DNA from: Mesonia aestuariivivens
GTDB lineage: Bacteria; Bacteroidota; Bacteroidia; Flavobacteriales; Flavobacteriaceae
DNA: 64,000 nucleotides
NCBI RefSeq assembly: GCF_019311235.1
Contig: NZ_JAHWDF010000001.1
Span: forward strand, 337,622 to 401,621
Direction: 5' to 3'
Shown piece by piece: positions 7,904-15,752 of this stretch (within the stretch, counting starts at the first letter, position 1; each line of letters begins with the position of its first letter). The notes beneath the pieces are model-generated. The model worked only from the letters and a program-made list of their open reading frames with translations. It made no database searches and had not been told where the DNA came from. A program made the translations under genes and the position numbers.

Positions 7904-10900
7904 ATGAGCTACAACTTTAACGAGATCGAAGCCAAATGGCAAAAACATTGGGCAGAACACCAAACCTTTAAAGCGACAAACCACAGCGATAAAGAAAAAT
8001 TTTATGTGTTAGATATGTTTCCTTATCCGTCGGGAGCAGGTTTACACGTGGGGCATCCGTTAGGGTATATTGCTAGTGATATTTATGCACGTTATAAAAG
8101 ACATCAAGGCTTTAATGTGCTGCATCCGCAAGGTTACGATTCGTTTGGATTACCGGCAGAACAATATGCCATTCAAACAGGTCAACATCCGGCAGACACA
8201 ACCAAAGTTAATATACAAGGAGGAATTGATAAGTCTGGTAATAAAATTGCTGGTTACCGTAATCAACTCGATAAAATAGGCTTTTCGTTTGATTGGAGCA
8301 GAGAAGTGCGTACCAGCGATCCTAATTATTACAAATGGACGCAGTGGATCTTCATTCAGCTTTTTGAAAGTTGGTACGATGTAGCAGAAGGCAAAGCTAG
8401 ACCAATTGCAGAACTTAGAGCAATTTTTGCTACGGAAGGGAACAGCCAAATCAACGCGGCTTGCGATGAGGATGTAACTGAATTTTCTACGGAAGACTGG
8501 AATGCATTTTCAGAAAAAGAACAAGAAGAAATTCTTTTAAAATATAGATTAACCTACCTAGCGGAAACCGAGGTAAACTGGTGTCCGCAATTAGGGACTG
8601 TTTTGGCTAATGATGAAATTGTAAATGGCGTTTCAGAACGTGGCGGTTATCCGGTAGTTCGAAAAAAAATGAAACAATGGAGTATGCGAATTTCTGCTTA
8701 TGCAGAACGTTTGCTCCAAGGGTTAAATGATATCGATTGGACTGAGAGTCTAAAAGAAAGTCAGCGCAACTGGATCGGAAAATCGGTAGGAGCGTCGGTA
8801 ACTTTTAAAGTGAACGATCATCAAGATACAATTGAAGTATTCACTACGCGTCCTGATACGATTTTCGGAGTAACATTTATGACGCTAGCTCCAGAGCACG
8901 AGCTGGTTTCAGAAATTACTACTCCCGTGCAAAAAGAAGCGGTAGAAGCGTATGTTGAAGCAACAGCCAAACGTAGCGAGCGAGAACGAATGGCCGATGT
9001 AAAAACCATTTCAGGAGTATTTACCGGAGCTTATGCTGAGCATCCGTTCACCAAAGAACCAGTGCCAATTTGGATTGGTGATTATGTGTTGGCAAGCTAC
9101 GGAACCGGAGCGGTAATGGCCGTGCCTTGTGGGGATCAGCGTGATTTCGATTTTGCAAAACATTTCGAAGGAAAACCAGGGATGCCAAAAATTAAAAACA
9201 TTTTTAAAGACGTCGATATTACGGAAGCTGCACACGCCGATAAAGAAGGAACCGTGATCGCAAATTCAGATTTCTTAAACGATCTTTCTTATAAAAAAGC
9301 TTTAAAACGAGCGGTTGTTGAATTGGAAAAAATGGGTCAAGGTAATGGGAAAACCAATTATCGCCTACGTGATGCGGTATTTAGCCGTCAGCGTTATTGG
9401 GGAGAACCCTTCCCTGTTTATTACGTAAACGGAATGCCAAAAATGATCGATACGGCTCATTTGCCTATTCAGTTACCAGAAGTTGAAAAATACCTACCCA
9501 CCGAAGAAGGAGAACCACCATTAGGTCGTGCCGATGTTTGGGCTTGGGATACACAAAAGAACCAAGTGGTAAGCAACGACTTAATTGATGATAAAACTGT
9601 ATTTCCTTTAGAATTGAATACGATGCCGGGTTGGGCAGGAAGCTCTTGGTATTTCTTCCGTTATATGGAAGATGAAAAACGCGATGAGGTTTTCGCTTCA
9701 CCGGAAGCTTTAAACTATTGGCAAAATGTAGATTTATATATTGGCGGTAGCGAGCACGCCACCGGGCATTTACTGTACGCACGTTTCTGGACTAAATTTT
9801 TAAAAGATCGTGGCTTTGCTCCCGTAGAAGAACCTTTTAAAAAGCTCATCAACCAAGGAATGATTTTGGGAGAAAGTTCAATTCCACCAAGAGCAATTTT
9901 CAGATTAGTTTCGAATTTAGATGGACTAAAAGATTTGCCTGATGATTATTATGAAGTTAAGGCTGATTTGGTTGAAAACTCTAAAAGTGTTTTTATATCA
10001 GCAGACCTATTAAAAAAAGGAACAAGGTTTATACAAGACAGTCTTAATAGTTTGGATGTTATAAAATCAATTACTCAAGAATTTGTACATATCATTAAGA
10101 ATTCATTAAAACTTGAAATAGATGAAGAATCTGTATACGCTCAATATACTGGATATAGCAATCCAAGAATAAATTTAGAATTTTTAGTAGGAGTTACGGA
10201 TGAGTTAAATATTCAAAAATTGAAAAACTCAGGAGATGTAGAGCTAAAAGATGCAATATATTTGGATATAAATGGCCAACCAATAACAAGTGAAGATCAA
10301 AAATTTCTGTCTTTAAGAGAGGTTGAGAAGATGTCTAAAAGATGGGGTAACGTCGTCAATCCAGATGATATTTGTGTAGATTATGGCGCCGATACCTTGC
10401 GGATGTATGAGATGTTTTTGGGTCCGTTAGAGCAAGCCAAACCTTGGAATACAGCAGGAATCACCGGTGTACACAACTTCTTAAAAAAACTATGGAAGTT
10501 ATACCATAATGACGAAGCGTTTGCAGTAACCAATGCAGAACCAAGTAAAGACTCGTTAAAAACCTTGCATAAAACCATCAAAAAAGTAATCGAAGATATT
10601 GAGAACTTCAGTTTTAATACTTCTGTTTCTACCTTTATGATTTGTGTAAATGAATTGACTTCACAAAAATGTACTTCTAAAGCCATTCTAGAACCTTTAG
10701 CCGTTTTAATTTCGCCTTACGCGCCACATATTGCTGAAGAATTATGGAGTAAGTTAGGAAATGAAGGCAGCGTTGCGTTTGCCGCTTACCCAAAATTTGA
10801 AGAAAAACATTTAAAAGAAAGCTCTAAAACTTATCCGGTTTCTTTCAACGGGAAAATGCGTTTCACCATGGATTTATCACTAGACCTTTCCAAAGATGAA

Positions 10901-11008
10901 TTAGAAGAAATCGTGATGAATGATGAACGTACTAAAAAACAATTAGACGGAGCAACCCCTAAAAAAGTAATCATTGTTCCTGGTAAAATTATAAATATTG
11001 TAAAATAA
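7904..11008 (+). CDS. leuS: Leucyl-tRNA synthetase
   Basis: Class I synthetase that charges tRNA-Leu and edits mischarged tRNAs. At 1034 residues it is longer than the E. coli enzyme (860), partly because of phylum-typical insertions such as residues about 155-200. HVGH (the HIGH motif) is at 48-51, the CP1 editing domain contains TFMTLAPEHELV and GTGAVMAVP, and the KMSKS loop is KMSKR at 809-813. Anticodon-binding and C-terminal domains are complete. Between about residues 658 and 805 the leucine-specific domain is unusual: after LINQGMILGESS the sequence does not resemble the domain I know from relatives, is longer, and its DNA looks more A/T-rich than the flanks. The reading frame is intact. 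A strong hairpin follows the stop. Confidence 0.96.
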   Translation: MSYNFNEIEAKWQKHWAEHQTFKATNHSDKEKFYVLDMFPYPSGAGLHVGHPLGYIASDIYARYKRHQGFNVLHPQGYDSFGLPAEQYAIQTGQHPADTTKVNIQGGIDKSGNKIAGYRNQLDKIGFSFDWSREVRTSDPNYYKWTQWIFIQLFESWYDVAEGKARPIAELRAIFATEGNSQINAACDEDVTEFSTEDWNAFSEKEQEEILLKYRLTYLAETEVNWCPQLGTVLANDEIVNGVSERGGYPVVRKKMKQWSMRISAYAERLLQGLNDIDWTESLKESQRNWIGKSVGASVTFKVNDHQDTIEVFTTRPDTIFGVTFMTLAPEHELVSEITTPVQKEAVEAYVEATAKRSERERMADVKTISGVFTGAYAEHPFTKEPVPIWIGDYVLASYGTGAVMAVPCGDQRDFDFAKHFEGKPGMPKIKNIFKDVDITEAAHADKEGTVIANSDFLNDLSYKKALKRAVVELEKMGQGNGKTNYRLRDAVFSRQRYWGEPFPVYYVNGMPKMIDTAHLPIQLPEVEKYLPTEEGEPPLGRADVWAWDTQKNQVVSNDLIDDKTVFPLELNTMPGWAGSSWYFFRYMEDEKRDEVFASPEALNYWQNVDLYIGGSEHATGHLLYARFWTKFLKDRGFAPVEEPFKKLINQGMILGESSIPPRAIFRLVSNLDGLKDLPDDYYEVKADLVENSKSVFISADLLKKGTRFIQDSLNSLDVIKSITQEFVHIIKNSLKLEIDEESVYAQYTGYSNPRINLEFLVGVTDELNIQKLKNSGDVELKDAIYLDINGQPITSEDQKFLSLREVEKMSKRWGNVVNPDDICVDYGADTLRMYEMFLGPLEQAKPWNTAGITGVHNFLKKLWKLYHNDEAFAVTNAEPSKDSLKTLHKTIKKVIEDIENFSFNTSVSTFMICVNELTSQKCTSKAILEPLAVLISPYAPHIAEELWSKLGNEGSVAFAAYPKFEEKHLKESSKTYPVSFNGKMRFTMDLSLDLSKDELEEIVMNDERTKKQLDGATPKKVIIVPGKIINIVK

Positions 11009-11030
11009 CCCTATAATTTCAGGGGTTGGT

Positions 11031-11072
11031 AAGGGTGTTTTAAACTTTTTTAAGTTGAACACCCTTATTCTT
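11031..11072 (+). terminator. Rho-independent terminator after leuS
   Basis: AAGGGTGTT (11031-11039) pairs with AACACCCTT (11058-11066), followed by a T-rich tail. The hairpin covers the TTG at 11055, which argues against translation of alanine dehydrogenase from there. Confidence 0.75.
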
Positions 11073-11111
11073 TATTTTAATTCTATTTTTAGGAAACCAA
11101 AACTAACAGTT

Positions 11112-12212
11112 ATGATTGTAGGTGTTCCTAAAGAAATTAAAAACAACGAAAGTAGAGTAGGGATGACTCCTGCCGGAGTTTTAGAACTTACCAAACGAAA
11201 TCACAGAGTTTACGTACAAACCACCGCAGGTGTGGCTAGCGGATTTTCAGATGAAGATTATCAACACGTAGGAGCGCAAATTTTACCTTCTATCGATGCC
11301 GTTTACGCAGAAAGCGATATGATTGTAAAAGTAAAAGAACCTATTCCTGAAGAATACAGTCTCATTAAAGAAGATCAAGTGGTGTTTACTTATTTTCATT
11401 TCGCCGCCGATCAAGAACTTACCCAAGCGATGCTCGATAGTAAATCGGTTTGCATTGCCTACGAAACCGTGCAAGATGCTAACGGTAGATTGCCGCTGTT
11501 AACTCCAATGTCTGAAGTTGCGGGAAGAATGTCTATTCAGCAAGGCGCAAAATATCTTGAGAAACCCGTCAAAGGAAAAGGCTTATTATTGGGTGGCGTT
11601 CCGGGAGTTTCTCCGGGTAAAGTATTGGTCTTAGGTGCCGGAGTGGTGGGCATTCAAGCCGCAAAAATGGCAGCCGGTTTAGGCGCGCACGTCACCATTC
11701 TAGATATTAATATGGATCGACTGCGTTACGTGAACGATATTATGCCCAGCCATGTCGTCACCGAATTTTCCAATGAATACAATATTCGAAAACATATAAA
11801 AACCCACGATTTAATAATTGGTGGTGTTTTAATTCCCGGAGCCAAAGCGCCTAAACTTATCACCAGAGATATGCTTAAAGATATGGATCCGGGTACCGTG
11901 ATTGTAGATGTGGCCGTAGATCAAGGCGGTTGTATAGAAACGACAAAAGCTACTACTCACCAAGATCCTGTGTATATTATCGATGAGGTAGTTCATTATT
12001 GCGTGGCCAATATGCCGGGCGCTGTTCCGCATACGTCTACGGTTGCATTAACCAATGTCACGCTGCCTTATGTGATTCAACTGGCAGAAAAAGGTTGGGA
12101 GAAAGCCTGTCAAGAAGACGAAGCTTTACATAAAGGACTTAACCTAATACACGGAAAAGTGGTTTATCAACCCATTGCCGAAGCTTTTGGCTGGGAAGAA
12201 GTTTGTAATTAG
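11112..12212 (+). CDS. ald: Alanine dehydrogenase
   Basis: NAD-dependent oxidative deamination of L-alanine to pyruvate and ammonia, or the reverse. The start was set at the ATG at 11112, giving MIVGVPKEIKNNESRVGMTP, the normal family N-terminus, and 366 residues. A TTG 57 bp upstream keeps the frame open but lies within the leuS terminator hairpin. The substrate-binding Arg and Lys lie in the N-terminal domain (ESRVGMTP, VKVKEP). The Rossmann motif GAGVVG is at 175-180, and the conserved segment NMPGAVPHTST follows near 300. The stop codon TAG abuts a repeat element read from the opposite strand. The gene is linked to nitrogen and carbon flow but has no operon partner. Confidence 0.95.
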   Translation: MIVGVPKEIKNNESRVGMTPAGVLELTKRNHRVYVQTTAGVASGFSDEDYQHVGAQILPSIDAVYAESDMIVKVKEPIPEEYSLIKEDQVVFTYFHFAADQELTQAMLDSKSVCIAYETVQDANGRLPLLTPMSEVAGRMSIQQGAKYLEKPVKGKGLLLGGVPGVSPGKVLVLGAGVVGIQAAKMAAGLGAHVTILDINMDRLRYVNDIMPSHVVTEFSNEYNIRKHIKTHDLIIGGVLIPGAKAPKLITRDMLKDMDPGTVIVDVAVDQGGCIETTKATTHQDPVYIIDEVVHYCVANMPGAVPHTSTVALTNVTLPYVIQLAEKGWEKACQEDEALHKGLNLIHGKVVYQPIAEAFGWEEVCN

Positions 12213-12300
12213 GGCGTTTCCCTGCGGGTCGGGCTATTCATTTCAATTCCTCGTCTCGCTAACGCGCGACTGCGGGATTTTCATTGCTATCCCTAACGCA
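12211..12300 (-). repeat. Flavobacterial intergenic repeat, copy B (minus strand)
   Basis: Read on the minus strand, this copy gives GCGTTAGGGATAGCAATG, AATCCC, then GGAATTGAAATGAATAGCCC, GACCCG and GGGAAACGCCC. The middle of the element differs completely from copies A and C. AATCC and GGATT-like arms can still pair at the place where A and C have ATCCTTTTTT/AAAAAAGAT, which is what a conserved RNA helix would look like. Its 3' edge overlaps the stop codon of alanine dehydrogenase by two bases. Confidence 0.65.
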
Positions 12301-12347
12301 AAACCTCCCCAGCCTATCGGGCACTCCTCCTTTAAAAGGAGGGGAAC
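12301..12347 (-). repeat. Palindromic repeat R2, minus-strand copy
   Basis: On the minus strand: CCCCTCC-TTTTAAA-GGAGG palindrome (12326-12342), then about 18 bases including CGATAG, then GGGGAGGTTTT. The same order is found on the plus strand at 12447-12510. It sits directly before repeat copy B. Confidence 0.6.
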
Positions 12348-12446
12348 TTTTTATATAGGTTATTGATTTTTCTCAACAATAATAAGTATTTGCATCATTC
12401 CGGACTTCATCCAGAATCTCATCTTACTTTATTTAAATCATTATAA

Positions 12447-12510
12447 ACTTCCTTCCCTTTCAAGGGAAGGTGGCTTATGGAGCGATAGTGAAATAAGTCG
12501 GAAGGGTTTT
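12447..12510 (+). repeat. Palindromic repeat R2, plus-strand copy
   Basis: A perfect 20-base palindrome, CCTTCCCTTTCAAGGGAAGG (12451-12470), is followed by TGGC, a spacer containing CGATAG, and GGAAGGGTTTT. It is the counterpart of the copy at 12301-12347 and precedes repeat copy C. The rest of the 514-bp gap between ald and the Zn peptidase has no coding potential. Confidence 0.6.
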
Positions 12511-12553
12511 ATCTGAGTTAAGTTAAAATTTTAAAATGAACACTAGTTTTTTT

Positions 12554-12650
12554 GCATAAGGGATGGAAGCGGCATCCTTTTTTAGGTTGCTTATGTAGTA
12601 AGCAGCATAAAAAAGATATAGCGTACAGCCCGACCCGAAGGGATATGCCC
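12554..12650 (+). repeat. Flavobacterial intergenic repeat, copy C
   Basis: This is the most regular copy: GCATAAGGGATGGAAGCGGC, ATCCTTTTTT, a variable loop with GTTGCTTATG and a partly complementary CAGCATAA, AAAAAAGATATAGCG, ACAGCCCGACCCG, then GGG and ATATGCCC. Pairing of the T run with the A run and of GACCC with GGG can be drawn. It ends 76 bp before the Zn-peptidase gene and is on the same strand, so it could be part of that mRNA's leader. Confidence 0.65.
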
Positions 12651-12726
12651 AAGAAGACAAAACGTCACTTATTTAAATTGGCTAGATTTTTGATTTCTTA
12701 TTGTTAAAACTGAAAAAGAAAAAATT

Positions 12727-13422
12727 ATGATGGGATATTATGTGCTTATCGGACTTATTATGCTGATGAGTTGGTATGTGAGCCATAAGCTGAAATCGAA
12801 ATTTAAAGAATACTCAAAGGTTCATTTACAAAATGGAATGAGTGGAGCTGAAATAGCTCGTAAAATGTTAGAGGATAATGGAATTTACGACGTAAAAGTA
12901 ATTTCTACGCCTGGGCAATTAACAGATCATTACAACCCACAAAAGAAAACGGTAAATTTAAGCGAAAGCGTCTACAATCAGCGTAATGCCGCAGCGGCAG
13001 CTGTCGCTGCACACGAATGTGGTCACGCAGTACAACACGCAAAAGCTTATGGTTGGTTAAAGATGCGAAGCACATTGGTGCCAGTGGTCAGTGTGGCTTC
13101 TCGTTTTAGTCAGTTTGTAATTATGGGCGGAATTATTTTAATGGCAGCGGTTTCTTTTGGAGTCGGGCAAATGGTTTTATTGGCAGGAATTATTCTTTTC
13201 GGAATGGGAACTTTGTTTAGTTTTATCACTTTACCCGTAGAATACGATGCGAGTAACCGTGCTTTGGCCTGGTTAAAAGCAGAAAACATTGTGACTCCGC
13301 AAGAATATGAAGGTTCTAAAGATGCTTTAAAATGGGCAGCGAGAACTTATGTGGTTGCGGCAGTAGGTTCTTTAGCGACGCTACTTTACTTCGTTGGAAT
13401 ATTTTTAGGAAGTAGGGATTAA
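12727..13422 (+). CDS. Neutral zinc metallopeptidase, YugP type
   Basis: The 231-residue membrane protein belongs to the putative zinc peptidase family of B. subtilis YugP. The metal motif HECGH is at 96-100, embedded in AAVAAHECGHAVQHAKAY. Hydrophobic segments are visible at about 3-17, 125-145, 148-172 and 208-228. The N-terminal region SGAEIARKMLEDNGI and HYNPQKKTVNLSESVY are family blocks. Two ATG codons in a row begin the gene; either is possible. The substrate is unknown in the family. A strong terminator follows, and the gene stands alone. Confidence 0.9.
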   Translation: MMGYYVLIGLIMLMSWYVSHKLKSKFKEYSKVHLQNGMSGAEIARKMLEDNGIYDVKVISTPGQLTDHYNPQKKTVNLSESVYNQRNAAAAAVAAHECGHAVQHAKAYGWLKMRSTLVPVVSVASRFSQFVIMGGIILMAAVSFGVGQMVLLAGIILFGMGTLFSFITLPVEYDASNRALAWLKAENIVTPQEYEGSKDALKWAARTYVVAAVGSLATLLYFVGIFLGSRD

Positions 13423-13449
13423 ATTTATTTTAAAGAACTTGATTTATAT

Positions 13450-13486
13450 AAAATGCTTTTCATAAAAAATGAGAAGCATTTTTATT
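13450..13486 (+). terminator. Rho-independent terminator after the Zn peptidase
   Basis: A 14-bp stem with one G-U pair (13450-13463 with 13469-13482), a five-base A loop and a T tail. Confidence 0.8.
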
Positions 13487-13796
13487 TGTCTGAAAGATAA
13501 CGTCTGGAATAACTCCAATTCATTTTATAAAAAGGATAACTCTCTTGGGGTATACATAGTTATAGGCCTATCAATAAAGGTTTGTTTATCCTAAGTTTAA
13601 GGTAAGCTCACTTTACAATACCTCTATAGTAAGACCACTGTTTTTATGGCAAAGTGTGGTTTCTGTGTGGATTGAGTATGGAGGCAGTGTGGGTTAGCTA
13701 AGAATATGCTATAAAGTTTTTTATGAAAAGCGATAAAGATACGATTGTTTTGTATGCCCAAATCCTTGTTGAGTACATTAAATTGATCTATGTAAT

Positions 13797-13837
13797 AAGA
13801 AAGCCGTTTGGAAAGAAATTTTTAAAACGGCTTTCTT
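13797..13837 (-). terminator. Hairpin terminator after the saccharopine dehydrogenase family gene
   Basis: AAGAAAGCCGTTT (13797-13809) and AAACGGCTTTCTT (13825-13837) form a perfect 13-bp stem 11 bp beyond the stop at 13848. The tail on the minus strand is only moderately T-rich. Confidence 0.65.
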
Positions 13838-13847
13838 GAGTTTTAGT

Positions 13848-15218
13848 TTACCCTACTACATTATCTTCATTATAACCAAGATATTTACGCTCTTTTTCTT
13901 TAAAGACAATTCCGTTTTCGGAAAGCTCTTTTAAAATAGGTTCGTAAATTTCTTTAGTGATTGGTCGCAAAACTCCTGTTGTGGTAATTTCTTTATTTAA
14001 AATTTTTAGGGTCGCAATGGCCACGGGTAAACCAACGGTTTTTGCCATAGCGGTATAGGTTTGATCTTCACCAATTAGCGCCATTGTTGAATCTATTTGA
14101 TTGGTTTTACCATCAAGTTCATAACCAAATTTATGGTACATCACAATCATATCTTTATCATCGACAGCTAGCGTCCATTTTTCTTCTAATATTTTTTGAA
14201 GTGCTTGGGCAGGCGTGGCATTTTTAATTCCAATTTTTTTATTTCGGTTAAAAATATCGAGTTCTAATAATTTTTCCCACATTACATCATCCTGATCTAT
14301 TTTAAGGTTGTAGCGCGTTTTTAATTCTACAGAATCGGTTGGAGAATACGGTAGAAAAGAATTGACGAAATCTCGGTAACTCATATTTTCTGAATCTTCT
14401 AACGTGTAGGTGTCATCGGTCATTCCTAATTGTACAAACATATTCCAAGCTTTGCTAAAACCAACACGGCGTAATGTTCCTCTGTAAAGTGTTTTTATAT
14501 TTTCTAATCCGTATATACTTCTATATTTTAAAGAATCACGATTAGCAAGACCTTCAAACTTTCCATAGTTTTCAACTTTTAAAAATTCTGTTCTTCTAAA
14601 CAATCGGTGATAAGGAATGTATTTGTACTGGCCTTCTTGCATAAATACAGCAGCTCCTCCTTGGCCAGCAACGACTACGTTTCTAGGATTCCAAGTGAAT
14701 TTGTAATTCCAAAGGTTGGTGTCGCTTTCTGGTGCGACAAGACCGCCAGTAAACGATTCAAACAAGAGCATTTTTCCGCCTTTTGCTCGAATACGGTCAA
14801 TCACTTGCATGGCACTCATATGATCGATCCCAGGATCTACACCGATTTCGTTCATAAAGGTGAGTCCTTTTTGCTTCACCTCTTCGTCAAGAGCTTGCAT
14901 TTCGTCACTCACATAAGAAGCGGTGACCAAGTTTTTATTGAATTTTACACAATCTTTAGCCACCTCAATATGAAATCGAGCGGGAAGCATCGAAATCACA
15001 ATGTCGGCATCTTGAATGGCTTTTTGGCGCTCTTCAGTGTTAAAAATGTCAAGCTGAATGGCTTGAGTATGTGCATGCTTTCCTGCAAAACTTTTAGCAT
15101 TTTCTAACGAAAGATCTGCAATAATAATTTTAATTTTTTCTTCCTTAGACTTGTCTGTAAGGTACTTGATAAGTGAAGCGGTAGATTTTCCTGCACCTAT
15201 TAATAATATATTTCGCAT
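13848..15218 (-). CDS. Saccharopine dehydrogenase family protein
   Basis: The 456-residue protein has an N-terminal Rossmann fold with LLIGAGKSTASLIKYL at 5-20 and VISMLPARFH near 75-84, followed by the saccharopine dehydrogenase C-terminal domain (NEIGVDPGIDHMSAM near 135-150; FTGGLVAPESDTNLWNYKFTW). It would interconvert saccharopine with lysine or glutamate plus aminoadipate semialdehyde. In this phylum such genes are thought to work in lysine catabolism, but other substrates such as carboxynorspermidine are known in the superfamily, so the substrate is not certain. A glutaryl-CoA dehydrogenase-like gene is 26 kb away and could be a later step of the same route. It is divergent from the DUF423 gene. 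Confidence 0.88.
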   Translation of the reverse strand: MRNILLIGAGKSTASLIKYLTDKSKEEKIKIIIADLSLENAKSFAGKHAHTQAIQLDIFNTEERQKAIQDADIVISMLPARFHIEVAKDCVKFNKNLVTASYVSDEMQALDEEVKQKGLTFMNEIGVDPGIDHMSAMQVIDRIRAKGGKMLLFESFTGGLVAPESDTNLWNYKFTWNPRNVVVAGQGGAAVFMQEGQYKYIPYHRLFRRTEFLKVENYGKFEGLANRDSLKYRSIYGLENIKTLYRGTLRRVGFSKAWNMFVQLGMTDDTYTLEDSENMSYRDFVNSFLPYSPTDSVELKTRYNLKIDQDDVMWEKLLELDIFNRNKKIGIKNATPAQALQKILEEKWTLAVDDKDMIVMYHKFGYELDGKTNQIDSTMALIGEDQTYTAMAKTVGLPVAIATLKILNKEITTTGVLRPITKEIYEPILKELSENGIVFKEKERKYLGYNEDNVVG

Positions 15219-15290
15219 GTTTAAGTTTACTTGGTTAATTTTGTGGTTCTATCAAAGTACTAAATAAAATACCATTAAAAAAAATTATAG

Positions 15291-15680
15291 ATGCAGAGAA
15301 AGTTATTAATATTAGGAGTTGTACTTGGAGTTTTAGCTGTAATTTTAGGTGCATTTGGGGCTCACGGATTAAAGCATTATTTAACGCTTGAAGAGCTAAA
15401 TAGTTATGAGACAGGAATACGATATCAATTTTATCATGCACTTTTAGCGCTCATAATTGCGAATACTTCGATTTTTTCAAATAAAACTAAGAATATTTCA
15501 TTTTATTCAATTTTAACAGGGGTAGTTTTGTTTTCAGGTTCTATTTATTTACTAACGACCTCTAGTATAACAGGGGTTTCTTTTAAAAGTATTGCAATTT
15601 TGACTCCACTTGGGGGTGTTCTTTTAATCTTGTCGTGGTTAGTTTTGTTGTTTAACTTGTTGAAAATGAGAAATAAATAA
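15291..15680 (+). CDS. DUF423 family membrane protein
   Basis: The 129-residue protein has four hydrophobic helices. The family block GAFGAHGLKHYL at 22-33 is followed by YETGIRYQFYHALLAL at 43-58, characteristic of DUF423 (E. coli YgdD, B. subtilis YwdK). The function is unknown. The gene begins 72 bp from the divergent saccharopine dehydrogenase family gene and ends 72 bp before pckA, which has its own promoter. Confidence 0.9.
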   Translation: MQRKLLILGVVLGVLAVILGAFGAHGLKHYLTLEELNSYETGIRYQFYHALLALIIANTSIFSNKTKNISFYSILTGVVLFSGSIYLLTTSSITGVSFKSIAILTPLGGVLLILSWLVLLFNLLKMRNK

Positions 15681-15716
15681 ACCTTTGAAGTTGTTAGGGA
15701 TTATAGATTTTATTTC

Positions 15717-15724
15717 TATTTTTG
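15717..15724 (+). promoter_or_regulatory. Predicted -7 element for pckA
   Basis: TATTTTTG matches TAnnTTTG, 28 bp before the pckA ATG. A TTG at 15691 gives a loose -33 at 23 bp spacing. Confidence 0.6.
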
Positions 15725-15752
15725 TTAGACAAACACAACAAATTATTTATAT

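Larger units (their letters stand above)
13423..13847. other. Intergenic region with two terminators and no supported gene
   Basis: The 425 bp between the Zn peptidase and the saccharopine dehydrogenase family gene contain one hairpin at each end. The middle (13490-13795) has no homology I can recognise. A 38-codon ORF at 13723-13839 runs through the right-hand hairpin and is not convincing. Confidence 0.5.

Noticed and set aside
9465..9782. Antisense frames within leuS, here and at 8150-8449 and 10381-10686
   Set aside because: No promoter or family resemblance; the plus-strand frame is clearly leuS.
9870..10325. Frameshift or intein in leuS
   Set aside because: The frame is continuous, there are no splicing motifs, and the KMSKR loop follows in frame; a divergent domain is the simpler reading.
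11055..11111. Extended N-terminus of alanine dehydrogenase from a TTG
   Set aside because: It lies in the leuS terminator hairpin and adds 19 residues not seen in the family; the ATG at 11112 gives the normal start.
12175..12366. 63-codon frame at the end of ald
   Set aside because: It runs out of ald into repeat copy B and palindrome R2; its amino-acid sequence is only a translation of the repeats.
13723..13839. 38-codon frame MKSDKDTIVL... before the saccharopine dehydrogenase family gene
   Set aside because: It contains the terminator hairpin at 13797-13837 and has no recognisable features; too short to support.
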